Positions 54,110 through 64,000 are shown, numbered from the stretch's first letter. The stretch is DNA of 64,000 bases from Oscheius sp. JU75 (GCA_037178855.1 JASJZC010000006.1:1240001-1304000), one strand, 5' to 3'. A program made the numbers and translations. The notes: a model not told the origin generated them from the letters alone.

Positions 54110-55480
54110 CTTTGTCTTCCACTTCGCTAAATGTAAGCTCTTTTGGATAGAAAAAGGAAGAAATGGGTATTTTGTTTCTAAAGCCATTTTCATGATTATC
54201 AATTGCAATGTTTGGTTTGGCTTCGAAAAAACAGTCTAAGAAGAAGAATTGGTAACAGTGTTGATAATTCCTCGTCGTACCTCTGTTATAAAAAAAACGC
54301 TATCTGGGAAAGAGGAGAAAATTGCGGTTCTTTTGCTTCTGGGGGCAGTCAAAAGATTTCATACACTTCACATTTTTTTTGTTTTATCCGTATACGTATA
54401 CTGGAACTAGGTTTTACCTGCTTCGATAGGTCTGTGAGTTCGGGACTTTTTGGTTACACCTACTCCTTAAACTGTTTCGCCTTCATGAATTCAATACTAC
54501 GATAATGATTCGATCTCTCTACCACTAAAGTGCAATGGACAGATCCGCGATAGAACCAGCCTAGGGCCAATGCGAGAACATCTTCCATTTGTCTGTTTTT
54601 TTGGGAATAGTTTGTTGGGAACAAACCCTGTACCTCTCGACCGTCCCAGTGAAAAACTGATGGCTGACTAGGATCAAAACAATGAAGGCGATAAAGTTTA
54701 AAAGACGGTGTTAACGAATTTTTTACAAGGACCTTGTTGAAAGTAGTTCATGTGTCTCTTGCCCACTCCTACAAACCCTTTCCCTCAGCTGATAACCCTA
54801 AATGTCTAGCATTTGAAAAACATAAAAAGTCTTCTTTTTGAAATTCGTCTACTTGCTCCACTGAGGCGGTGATTTGACTGATGAAATTCAGTGTAAGACT
54901 CTCTATCGTACCCTTTTTGTTAACTTGTATTGTTCACATTTTGCTGGGTATATTTGAATCAAATCACCCCTCTTTTAGATTCTCTTTTTCACAAATACAA
55001 ATAACTTAGTTGGTTCAGAGTATTTTCAAACCTTAGCAAATAAGTGACTAAAAGACTAAAAAAAGATGAGAAATGACTATAAATTATTTTGCAGGAGTTG
55101 TCGTAGGTCAAGTAGTCAACTCAAAAGAGGTGCCGGAACAATGAACGGTCATGGGACTATTTTTTTGTTTTTTCTAATCTCTGAGGCAACTTCCACAGGT
55201 TATGGGGCCTTTTTTTATTCAAGAACTTTCACAGCGTTTTCTAAGCAACTTCAAGCCGATATTCGATTCCAAGACAAAACAACTTATTGGCGTCGCATTT
55301 CCCCGTGCAAGAGTGACGAATGGATACTCTCTTGCCCCACGTTTCTGGCCAGCAGTCTTCGTGGCTCTAGATAGTGCTACAGAGACATCAATTATTAGAA
55401 TATCAAAAGCTAAGATCTCATAGGAACACATTTCAATCACTTCCCAGTGCACACCTATGCTCAACGCTGAACAGAAGTTA
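54110..55480. other. Unassigned stretch
   Basis: A plus frame at 55202-55423 and an overlapping minus frame at 55494-55219 both look moderately protein-like, but neither has a known motif or clear splice partners. No repeat recognised. Confidence 0.3.
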
Positions 55481-55489
55481 AGGGGAAAT

Positions 55490-55800
55490 GTCAACGGGCT
55501 AGTACTGCCTCATAGCCACCCCCCGAGTGACTGTCTCTGTCAATGTCAAAGTCAGCTTCCAGACTCTTTGCCAGACTAAAGGACTCTCTCCCTAGATCGT
55601 GACTATCATAAAATCCTCCTTCTACCTGGTGAGCCTCTTATACCATGAAGGAACAAAGTTCTCCAGGACGAGAATCCCAGTGAATATGCCCAGAAGCTTC
55701 TGAAGCTGCCTCTGTCTCTCCTCGGCCGACTCTCTGAAGATCACGATTCTGAACTGGTGTCCTGTTCTCTCAGTCTCCAGTTCTGTGCCTTGCTTGCCAA
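55490..55800 (-). pseudogene. Possible membrane-protein last exons (minus)
   Basis: The minus strand reads TVTLETFGKQGTELETERTG, then HQFRIVIFRESAEERQRQLQ and KLLGIFTGILVLENFVPSWY. In another frame it continues GGFYDSHDLGRESFSLAKSL and an acidic tail with DFDIDRDS. The hydrophobic LLGIFTGILVL could be a membrane segment. The junction near 55630 shifts frame, so either an unseen intron or a lesion separates the parts. The family is not recognised. Confidence 0.35.
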
Positions 55801-56435
55801 ACGTTTCGAGAGTGACAGTGACACAATGACGCCGATCGATAGAGTCTTGAGATGTGTGGCCTCAAATCTACAGAAAGAGGACACGAAAAAAGACTATATC
55901 ATTATTATTGGTGACAGGATTCTGTCCAAATACGACAAAGCTGTATTCCCCCTTGTTTGCCTAGCTATTGCATTTGAAATTCGCGCTGAAATAAAAAAAT
56001 TCGCGCGCCCTTTCCCTATCGTTCAAATTGTGTTTTTCTTTTGAGCATTTCTAAATTGGGTTCTTGTTCTCGCTGATCGCGTTTGTCGCATCCAGTTTCC
56101 TCTCAGTTTTGCTTTTTTTTTGTTGTATTTATTATCTTTTGCAATAAATAAACTTATAAACAAACAAACAAACACAAAACCGTATTATTTCCTGTCAACT
56201 CGCGGTGCTTTTGCTCTCAAGTTCTGTTTTTCAATTTCGCTTTTGTTGTAAGCCCTTCTCCGACGAGGGGCCTAGAAGTACATTATTGTAGCTTGTCAAT
56301 TTTTTGGTAAACAAATGCTGCTCGCGTGACTGCTAAAATTGATTAGTGCTTCTTATCGGTCCTTGTTGTCGCCATTTTTTTTCGACCGGCTCTATTTTTG
56401 CTGTGAAGGGAGAAAAGCAGTCAAAAGGTAAGCCA
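55800..56435. other. Unassigned flank before second kinase
   Basis: AT-rich sequence with an AAACAAACAAACAAAC tract at 56159-56175. A 95-codon plus frame (55757-56044) overlaps the minus exon candidate and is probably chance. Confidence 0.35.
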
Positions 56436-56439
56436 TTAC

Positions 56440-57025
56440 ATGTCTAGCTTACCTTGGCTTAATATGAAGAAACACATGGAATATCAAAACGAACAACCAT
56501 CGTCCAGTGGCTTTTCAAGTGTCCAGAATGGCAAATTTCCCCATTTCAAGAGGGGAGAGAACCTTGTAGATTTGGAATGTTTGTCGGACGGAGGCGAAGG
56601 TATTACTTACACTGGCAAGGTAAAAGACATAGGGTAGGCCTCAGAACCGTACAGACCCTCAAGGATTTCAGAGACGTTTGTGTCAAAATCTTTCGTAATT
56701 TTGGTGATCATGCAAAGAAGGAAGTAGAAAAACTGTTAAAACTGGTTTGAAATAGTTTGCTACGATTTCATGTTTTCCAGAAAGGGATACATCCGAATAT
56801 AGTCGAAATTTTTGGTACCTACGAAGGGTATAACTGTCTAGTTCCCCATATAATAAAACAAGGATATGTTATGGAGCTCATGGCCGGAGGAAGTCTTGAT
56901 GCTGTCATCCATTCGAAGAAGGAGTACGAGGCAGAACGAGCATACTTTTGGATGTGTCAAATTGCTCATGCTGTTTGTTTCTTGCACATGAGAGACATTG
57001 CTCATCTTGATCTAAAGCCATTAAA
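56440..57025 (+). pseudogene. Kinase N-terminal half, paralogue of 14235-18126
   Basis: Exons 56440-56633, 56672-56744 and 56781-57025 match exons 2-5 of the intact gene with the same splice sites and phases. Seen are KRGENLVDLECLSDGGEGIT (Gly-rich), VCVKIF (ATP-site Lys), HPNIVEIFGTY, VMELMAGGSLDAVIHS and IAHLDLKPLK. After the donor GTTAGT comes a MITE-like element at 57051. The exons for DFG, APE and the rest of the C-lobe are absent. The following ankyrin frame cannot be joined in phase at the nearest AG. The kinase therefore lacks its metal-binding and substrate lobes, and the locus is broken. Confidence 0.85.
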
Positions 57026-57050
57026 GTTAGTGGAAGTATAGAAAAAAATC

Positions 57051-57291
57051 GGTACTTTCGTACTATACGGAATACTTTTTCTAAAAACCATATTTTATTG
57101 TTTGAAGCAATTGAGCATTTGCAAGGAAACAACTTTATTTTTTGTTTCACGAAAATTTACAAGATTCAGGGAGAAGATATCCATTCGAAGGGATATGTTT
57201 TATTGCTACTACAAATATATAGCTTCGAAAGAACAATTATACAGTATTTTTAGGCTTTTGGAAAAGTTATTCCGTATAGTACAAAAGTACC
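57051..57291. mobile_element. MITE-like insertion in kinase-ankyrin paralogue
   Basis: Terminal inverted repeats begin GGTACTTTCGTACTATACGG on the left, and their inverse CCGTATAGTACAAAAGTACC ends the element on the right, each about 31 bases with a few mismatches. The 180-base interior has no coding sequence. It lies where the C-lobe exons should be. A clear target duplication is not visible (both flanks are A-rich). Confidence 0.75.
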
Positions 57292-57303
57292 AAAAAACCA
57301 AAG

Positions 57304-58737
57304 GAGGTAGATGGATGGACTCCATTACACTTTGCTGCCGAAAATGGTTATGTTAACATTGTCGAGCTGTTCCTTCAACATGGAGCTAACATCAACAGTT
57401 GCAACAAAGAACTCTACACCCCGCTTCACCTTGCTGTTCAAGAGGGATACAATGAAGTAGTGGACTTGCTTCTTGGGGCTGGAGCTTCGGTTTCTTCAGA
57501 GGATAAAAATGGGTGGACTCCTTTACATTTTGCTGCCAAAATTGATTATGTTAACATTGTCGAGCTGCTCCTTCAACATGGAGCTAACATCGACAGTTGC
57601 AACAAAGAACTCTACACCCCGCTTCACCTTGCTGTTCAAGAGGGATACAATGAAGTAGTGGACTTGCTTCTTGGGGCTGGAGCTTCGGTTTCTTCAGAGG
57701 ATAAATTTGGGAGGACTCCTTTACATTTTGCTGCTGAATATAATCACATTGGAAGTGCCACAATCCTGCTTAAGCATCGCGCGCCGATTAACGCCGGTAC
57801 TCCTAATAATCATACTCCTCTTCACTTTGCTGCCGAAAATGGTTATGTTAACATGGTCAAGCTGCTCCTTCAACATGGAGCTAACATCAACAGTTCCAAC
57901 AAAAAACTCTACACCCCGCTTCACCTTGCTGTTCAAGAGGAATACAATGAAGTAGTGGAAATGCTTCTTGGGGCCGGAGCATCGGCCACGCCAAAGGATA
58001 AAAATGGGTGGACTCCTTTACATTTTGCCGCCGAAAATGGTTATGTTAACATTGTCGAGCTGCTCCTTCAACATGGAGCTAACATCGACAGTTGCAACAA
58101 AGAACTCTACACCCCGCTTCACCTTGCTGTTCAAGAGGGATACAATGAAGTAGTGGAAATGCTTCTTGGGGCCGGAGCTTCGGTTTCTTCAGAGGATAAA
58201 TTTGGGAGGACTCCTTTACATTTTGCTGCTGAATATAATCACATTGGAAGTGCCACAATCCTGCTTAAGCATCGCGCGCCGATTAACGCCGGTACTCCTA
58301 ATAATCATACTCCTCTTCACTTTGCTGTCAAAAAAGGTCATGTTGAAATGGTCAAGCTTCTTATCCAACAAGGAGCTATCGTCGACGAGAGCGACAAAAA
58401 TCTCGTCACCCCGCTTCACCTTGCAGTTCAAGAGGGATACAATGAAGTAGTGGAAATGCTTCTTGGGGCCGGAGCATCGGCCACGCCAAAGGATAAAAAT
58501 GGGTGGACTCCATTACACTTTGCTGCCAAAAATGATTATGTTAACATGGTCAAGCTGCTCCTTCTACATGGAGCTAACATCGACAGTTGCAACAATGACC
58601 TTTACACCCCGCTTAACCTTGCTGTTCAAGAGGGATACAATGAAGTAGTGGAAATGCTTCTTGGGGCCGGAGCATCGGTCATGCGAGGCTCGAGGACATG
58701 GTCAGAACAAAGTAGCGACCGTTCTAGTGGAATTTAG
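57304..58737 (+). pseudogene. Ankyrin-repeat part of the broken kinase-ankyrin paralogue
   Basis: An open frame of about 475 codons carries some 14 ankyrin repeats of alternating types: GWTPLHFAA(E/K)NGYVNIVELL, LYTPLHLAVQEGYNEVVEML and TPLHFAAEYNHIGSATILLK. The three-repeat block repeats almost exactly (57500-57950 against 57990-58360), so it grew by multi-unit duplication, with a different unit from the 16 kb array. It ends abruptly in a non-ankyrin tail (MRGSRTWSEQ). The first Met in frame is at 57460; the upstream part would need splicing from kinase exons now lost. It could still be expressed as a stand-alone ankyrin protein. Confidence 0.7.
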
Positions 58738-58739
58738 AG

Positions 58740-59508
58740 CCCGTTCTAGAAGAATATGGAGCAGAATTAGGAGCACATCCAACAACAGTTGAAATGAGCT
58801 TCAAATAAAATCACTATTGTACACTTCTTTATTAGATTAGATTAGAATATTCATTTGTCCAGAGGGATTAAATATTGGTTATATACAATGTGAAATGGGA
58901 AAAGGGATTGAGGAGTAGCAGGGGGTTTCAGGAATTGACTTACTTAGGAATAATATAGTTTGAAACACTCGAGGCTGTGCCTACATACCGGGACGTCTAG
59001 TAGAAACTCTGCTGTGAGAGCTAGGCTCCAATCACACCTTACTGGGTCGCAGAGAATCTACCCCCCTGCCGTAGTAGGTGCGCTATGAATTTATCGACAT
59101 ACGTGATACTGGTCTTCTTCCAGAACAGAGGTAGAGGTCGTAAACCATTTACCCTTCAGAGCTGCGCTCCACCCTTTCTACGTGAAACGGGGACTATATA
59201 CTAACCAAGAATTGCCTGTGAACCATGGAGAAGCGGGGGGTTTGAGAACGGGAGATATCACAGGAAGGTCTTCTTAATCCCTGATTGTCGTTGATAAGTC
59301 TTCTGAATGGAGAATTGCTTACTGGACTAGGCCAGCACGCCCTGAAATCATCCGGAAAAAAATATCATTCTCTTCTACTAGCCGTGATATTCTATAAATA
59401 CAAGAATATTTGTACTTTGAAGTGGACCTAACTGGGATGCTCCAAACCCCATCTGGACATCGAAGAACCTTTTAGGTTAAAGTTTGAAATGTGAAGTGCG
59501 TCCACTTG
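58740..59508. other. Spacer between ankyrin fragments
   Basis: The first 70 bases resemble the 3' flank of the ankyrin pseudogene at 29.7 kb. The rest has no recognisable feature. Confidence 0.5.
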
Positions 59509-59510
59509 TA

Positions 59511-60647
59511 CAGGGTGGCCCATAATTACGTTGACGAGGTAAAAAGTTCTGTGAAAACAAAAAAAGAGCAGAACAAGAAAATCGACCATAAAGGTTTTAT
59601 TCTTAACAAAAAACTGAACATAATTGTACGTTAAAGTTCAAAGATATCTCCGTCAGCATCGACACAGGCCTTGAGACGTTTGGGGAAGGCGTCGACGGTG
59701 GCACGCAGGTAGTCATCATCGAGCTCAGTCCAGGCCTTTTCCAGGGATTTCTTCAGCGAATCGATGTCCAGATGGGGTTTGGAGCATGCCTTGGACTCGA
59801 GAATACTCCAGACTGAGTAGTCCATAGGATTGAGGTCAGGGGATGACGGTGGCCATTGATTGAAAGAGACGAAGTCCGGGAAGTTCTGCTGGCACCAGTT
59901 CTGGACGGCGTTATGCTTGTGGGCGGGCGCCCCATCTTGTTGGAAGCACCAATGTTTTTTCTTGAAGTGTTTCTTGGCCCAGGCAAAAGTTGAGTCCTCA
60001 GCATATCGAGATAATTGTTTCCATTGACTTTGATTCCCTGGGGTACGAAGATGAGAAGCGTCTTTCCATCTGAGGTGGTTCCGGCAAAGACCATCACACT
60101 ATTCGGATAACCAGTTCGCTGTACGGTCACATTTGGCTGAGAAATTGCGTAGACTCTATCATTTTGCTTGTTCAGAGCCTGTTCGATGGTGAACACTTTC
60201 TCATCTGTGAAGAGAATCGTCTGGTGATCTCCATTCTTGAAACGTCTAAGCAACTCCTTGGCACGGACTTTTCTCTTGATTTTTACAACAGAAAGAAGCT
60301 GACTTCTAGTCTGCTTGTACGCTTTCATCGCTAGACAATTCTTGACAATTCGTTGCAACGAAGTTCGGGAAATGGACTCCTTTGACAGCTTGCGGATAGA
60401 GCGCGCCGGGTTGCGACGAAGACGTTTACGCACGTTCTTGATAGCTGCTTTGGTTGAAACAGATACAGATCTTCCGCGTCCGGTTCGGTCGGAATGGCTT
60501 CCCAAAGACTTGAATCTTGAAATCTTCGCCGATACAAGTTGCCTGGATACATTAAGTCGCCTCGAAATGACGCATGCCGGAATTTCCTCATGATAAAGTG
60601 AGACGATTGACCGCGCGAGCGCGCCTTGTCAACGTAGGGCCACCCTG
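59511..60647 (-). mobile_element. DD37D Tc1/mariner-type transposon
   Basis: Ends CAGGGTGGCCCATAATTACG and, inverted, GTAGGGCCACCCTG are flanked by TA at 59509-59510 and 60648-60649. The minus-strand transposase (60593-59631) shows a helix-turn-helix region (RSIRKLSKESISRTSLQRIV), the first Asp in ILFTDEKVFTIEQ, VMVFAGTTSDGK, the second Asp in CFQQDGAPAHKHN and the third in SPDLNPMDYSVW. There are 37 residues between the second and third Asp, hence DD37D. A one-base frameshift near 60005 separates the parts. All three Asp are present, so the copy died recently. Confidence 0.92.
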
Positions 60648-60649
60648 TA

Positions 60650-61393
60650 GATGGGAAGACTCCTTTACATGTTGCTGCTAGACATGATCACATTGAAAGT
60701 GCCAGAGCCCTGCTTAGTTATCATGCACCGATTGATGCAGCCACTGTGTTTGGCAGTACTCCTCTTCACCTTGCTGCTTTTAGTGGACACGCACTAATGG
60801 TAAAGCTTCTACTCGACGAGAATGCTGATCTTGATGCTTATGATTGTTACGGACGTACTCCTCTTCATATCGCTTGCAAAGAAGACAGGATCAAAGTAGT
60901 CAAATTACTGCTTCAATACAAAGCTACGATCGAAGTCACCGACAAAGATGGATGGTCTCCTCTTCACTTCGCTTGCTTCATAGATGCGATCAACTGCGTC
61001 ACCTATCTCCTTGAACGTGGTGCTAATCCGAACACGACAAACAGTAATGGTTCAGCTGCACTATATTTCGCTACGCATGCTAACCACGTCGATGTTGTTA
61101 AAATCCTTCTCCAACATGGAGCCGATGTAGACGCCCATCGTATCGATCTTTGTACAGTACTGCACTTTGTCAGTTCTAAAGGATACATTGACATTGTAAT
61201 TCTTCTCCTACAAGCTGGCGCCAATCCTAATAGGGCGAACAAGTATAATAATACTCCTCTACAGCTTGCTCGAGCAAATGGTCACAACGAAATAGCCGCC
61301 ATTCTAGAGGGACATGGAGCCCGTTCTAGAGGAATATGGAGTGGAATATTGAGCGGAATATGGAGCACAACCTCGACCGATTTCTGCCTATAG
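60650..61393 (+). pseudogene. Ankyrin-repeat C-terminal part, truncated by transposon
   Basis: Directly after the transposon the frame reads GKTPLHVAARHDHIESARAL, then about six further repeats (GSTPLHLAAFSGHALMVKLL, GRTPLHIACKEDRIKVVKLL, INCVTYLLERGANPNT, IDIVILLLQAGANPN). It ends with a tail containing two GIWSG-type repeats and a stop at 61391-61393. The last repeats are closest to 29300-29694. Sequence left of the transposon is not ankyrin-like, so upstream exons were lost or lie beyond an intron that the transposon entered. It probably represents the 3' end of a kinase-ankyrin paralogue. Confidence 0.75.
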
Positions 61394-61399
61394 ACTTCT

Positions 61400-62090
61400 A
61401 GGGCTGCGGCAGAGCGGAGAAGGAGCAGCGCCTGAAGAAGAGGTCTCATTTAGAGTAGACTACTTGGTTTCGAAAACAATCTTTTACCTTTTAGAAAAAG
61501 TCGTGGTATTTTTTAACTTAACTGGCTCCCTAGAATTGTTGTTCTTTTGTAGCTAACAAAACTTCAAAACAGAATACTTTCGTTCTCTATTGACAGAGGG
61601 TTTATACTTTGGGGACCACTGACGTTTGCAATCTAACAGAGAGGCAGAGAGACAGAAAGACAGAGAGATGGCGTCATAGGCTATATATCGTACTCAGTGG
61701 TTTGTTGTGCTTGAGAAAACAATACATTTTTCCCAAAACTTGGTTGAAGTAGTATTTCTGTCTCCTTGTCTCCGAAGATCTCTATTCGTGATCTTTCTCT
61801 CTGAAAATCATTTCCCAAAGATCACCAAATCGCGACAGTGCCTCATCCTTGCAAATTGGATGAACTGTCGCGTCGTTCTCTTTCGGCAAACTTCACACAA
61901 ACTTCACCAAAACAGTGACAGAGACAGGAACTTTTTTAAAATTGGCTTTTCGCGGTCACCAGTGATCACAATTTTTTTCAAGATAGGTCCCGTACGCGTC
62001 CTATTAGTTTCTTGTTCTTCGCGCCACTCCCAGCCCACCCTTTTGGTGATTCTTGTTTTAGGCATTTCTTCTGCATTTCTGGACGTGAAA
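61400..62090. other. Non-coding stretch and 5' flank of a secreted-protein exon
   Basis: A GA-rich tract lies at 61640-61670. A TTGTTTTAG acceptor at 62053-62061 precedes the ATG at 62091 by about 30 bases. Nothing else recognised. Confidence 0.4.
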
Positions 62091-62203
62091 ATGACTCAGA
62101 ATTGGTCCTTTTTCACTATTTTGTTAGTACTGGTAGGAGTCATTGGATTGGTAGACAGTGAGGTGGCCTCAAGGCACCCGATTCATAGGAGACGAATGCC
62201 AGT
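62091..62203 (+). CDS. First exon of a secreted protein (partial)
   Basis: From ATG the exon encodes MTQNWSFFTILLVLVGVIGL, followed by VDSEVASRHPIHRRRMPV, then a GTGAGT donor at 62204. The hydrophobic stretch after a short polar start is a good signal peptide with cleavage near VDSEVA. The basic RHPIHRRR segment could be a propeptide or peptide-processing site. The acceptor 30 bases upstream could take a leader exon or a spliced leader. No further exon could be assigned within the window. Its product is unknown. Confidence 0.5.
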
Positions 62204-62209
62204 GTGAGT

Positions 62210-63500
62210 TCATTTTATGGTTTCTGGTTAGGCTTAGGTTGACAGAAAGACGGAGTGACAAAACTGTTTTGTGTTTCACTGTTACTATACCTGAATTTTC
62301 GGAGTTCCTAGTCACCTGCGGGCCGCTATAACTTCTTTTCAGAATAGTCGCTTACCCTTGATAGAAAAAAAAGGTCGTGATACTGATGCATTTCCATTTT
62401 GTACATATGTTGAAGCAATAGCTTCTCGTCTCTTGTACTCCTTCATTTTCCCAACTCTTTGTGTTTGTATAGGACAACTTTGCAAGTTTTTTAATCAGTA
62501 TGCCGGTAGATAATGACAAAAAAAGCACAGCCTTTAAAATAGGACTAAATCAGCTTCGTTCAGCAATGTGCTGGATTCTCAGACTCACTTCACTTATTTT
62601 GCAAAGTGAAAAGTCTGCACTTGAACCCAGAACAGTTTTTTGAAGGTACTAGTGTGAGTCTTTCATCGTCTGTTTTTCGTTTCACAGTTAGGTTTTCGGA
62701 GATCAGTTTAAACAGTGATGGGAACAAAGGTTACGAAACTTTTAGAAACATTTCTTCTGAAATATTTCTGCCGAAAAGTTGATTTTACAGAAGTTCTGAA
62801 ATGTATTTATTCCATGCAAAATTTCCTGGCTCCTTTTTTGCCCATCTTACTCCTTCCGAATCCCTTGGAAGACCACCAAAAACTACTATTGCCGTACTAT
62901 GGCCCTGTCAAAATATTTGTGCAGGCACACAGATAGAAATTGAAACAAGTTTTCTCTGCCCTCCTCGGCCATAATCGCCCTTTGCCAAATGGTTGAGACG
63001 TTTACAATGACCTATTGAGGGGCGGGGGTCTTTCAGTGTCAATAAATTAGAGGGTGTAATAGATAATTGGATTGGAATGGTTGTGCAGAAAGAGCTGTGA
63101 TGAGGTGGTGTAATATTTTTTAAGGTTTAGAGAATTTTAGAAGTCAAATGTTTCAAGAATTGGGTATAGAGGAACAGTTGGGACAAGTTTTGCTTTGTGG
63201 TTGACAGCCCTATGGAATCCAATGCGGACTTTTGTAGTGAATGACTCATATTTGTTAATCAGAAAAAGTAAAAAAATGTAAGTTGTAAGAAGTAGAGGAG
63301 CAGAGGTAGCAAACTCATTCTTCTTCTAATATTCAAAGTCTGAAACATGAAAATTTTGGGATACCAACAGAGAGCAGTACGGTAGGCGTTACATTGGAGA
63401 CGTTACGACTTGCTTGTCCCATGTCTCCCACTTACTATTATGCGAAAATTTGAATTCCAGTCCGGAGTGATGATGTAATAAAGAAGTCTTTACCTTGCTT
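62210..63500. other. Motif-dense non-coding region
   Basis: GTTTCA or TGAAAC occurs at about 62273, 62680, 62940, 63149 and 63342, and then at 63521, 63832, 63847 and 63990, a density like that of 38-54 kb. A 73-codon frame at 62715-62936 has no family signature. Confidence 0.4.
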
Positions 63501-63529
63501 TCTTTTTTTCCCGGTTTGTTTCATGACTT

Positions 63530-63745
63530 TCGCATATTGTCTTGCGAAACATGTTAATTTTCCTACAACAAGTTTGGCTGATACCCCGTTGGGGTTCGTG
63601 ACAGGTAGATGCTGTTCTAGCCGAGCTACCCTGACAGGAGCAACGTTCTCCCAAAGAAGTTATCTCCCAAACTGACTTGATTTGCAACAATTAGTGTGCG
63701 CACAAAGTAATCATACATACGCACAGAGGCTTTTGGGCATTTAGA
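63530..63745 (-). repeat. SINE-like repeat, copy 2
   Basis: The minus strand reads GCACACTAATTGTTGCAAAT, TTTGGGAGATAACTTC, then CAGGGTAGCTCGGCTAGAAC (A-box-like), TACCTGTCACGAACCCCAAC and GGGGTATCAGCC. It matches 9760-9960; the tail is shared with 30322-30445. Confidence 0.55.
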
Positions 63746-64000
63746 ACTAGACCAGCCGTCCACGACGCTTTAGTAGTAGAACATCGAAAAAGAGAATATG
63801 TAGCCATTCACCATTCTCTTAAACCCAATGGCTGAAACAAAAAAGTTTCAGTTCTGGATCCTTTCCTTTTTCCCAGAAGAGAACTTCAATCTACTTTTGA
63901 ATGAGTTTTATATTTATAACCTGCTCCTCTGCATATCAGGATGGCTTTCAATGCCGACTTTTATATCCAGTAAGAAGCAAAAAAAAAGTTTCATAGGTTC

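Larger units (their letters stand above)
38040..54110. other. Cluster of GTTTCA motifs (candidate piRNA-type locus)
   Basis: By eye I count about 40 GTTTCA on the plus strand and 34 on the minus strand (TGAAAC) in 16 kb, about 4.6 per kb. For base composition near 40% GC, about 10 would be expected. Contexts are often (A/T/C)TGTTTCA(C/G/A). Exact CTGTTTCA occurs at about 45244, 50029, 50128 and 50719 (+), and at 50306 and 52995 (-). The motifs lie in introns of the SLC46-type gene and in empty intergenic DNA on both strands. The C. elegans 21U-RNA upstream motif has the core CTGTTTCA about 40 bases before a T-starting small RNA. The piRNA interpretation is an inference. Confidence 0.5.

Noticed and set aside
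54495-54560. tRNA-like AGTGGTAGAGAGATCG text on the minus strand
   Set aside because: Only the D-arm resemblance is present; no acceptor or T arm could be folded.
57473-58648. Alternative frames over the second ankyrin array
   Set aside because: Same periodicity artefact as in the 16-18 kb array.
63560-63650. Functional tRNA-Asp (CTGTCAC anticodon-like loop)
   Set aside because: Stems do not pair, and the sequence recurs at 9.8 kb as part of a longer repeat, so it is treated as SINE-like.

Overview
This is a gene-poor, repeat-rich stretch of an invertebrate genome. A nematode is my preferred reading, as an inference. Introns are short, donors are GT, and many acceptors read TTTCAG or TTTTCAG. 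The mobile elements (RTE-type LINEs, a CR1-like LINE, Ty3/gypsy, a BEL/Pao element with an env-like gene, mariner and a DD37D Tc1/mariner) fit such a genome. So does a dense cluster of a GTTTCA motif that resembles the core of the nematode 21U-RNA (piRNA) upstream motif.

Layout. 1-5 kb: RTE retrotransposon debris with an inverted RT fragment. 5.9-9 kb: an Arf-like GTPase gene and an ENY2-like gene (SAGA/TREX-2 subunit). 9-14 kb: fragments of PLA2-like, P-loop, LINE, gypsy and C-type lectin genes. 14.2-18.1 kb: an intact ten-exon protein kinase fused to about 22 ankyrin repeats, followed by a long-armed foldback element. 20-21.2 kb: a Thr-rich mucin-like membrane protein gene, probably broken. 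23.7-29.7 kb: more RTE, including a near full-length copy with target-site duplications, and an ankyrin pseudogene. 30-38.7 kb: a PLA2-like exon, an Arf-like pseudogene, two mariners, a BEL/Pao element and a second intact ENY2 paralogue. 38.9-45.5 kb: a 13-exon SLC46-type MFS transporter on the minus strand, whose exon phases all join. 45.6-56 kb: mostly non-coding. 56.4-61.4 kb: kinase-ankyrin relatives broken by a MITE-like insertion and a Tc1/mariner element. 61.4-64 kb: the first exon of a secreted protein and more non-coding sequence.

Two themes stand out. First, the window is built from local duplications (Arf-like, ENY2-like, PLA2-like and kinase-ankyrin loci), usually with one good copy and decayed copies nearby. 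Second, the otherwise featureless 38-54 kb region, including the introns of the transporter, carries about 74 GTTTCA/TGAAAC motifs by eye (roughly 4.6 per kb), against about 1 per kb in the first 38 kb. The 62.2-64 kb region is equally dense. This is the best candidate for an undescribed system: a piRNA-type cluster of many tiny independent transcription units.

All gene models were made by reading the sequence, with no database search. Splice models are strongest where exon phases close to a whole number of codons (kinase-ankyrin 1070 aa, transporter 592 aa, ENY2-like 104 aa twice, Arf-like 188 aa).
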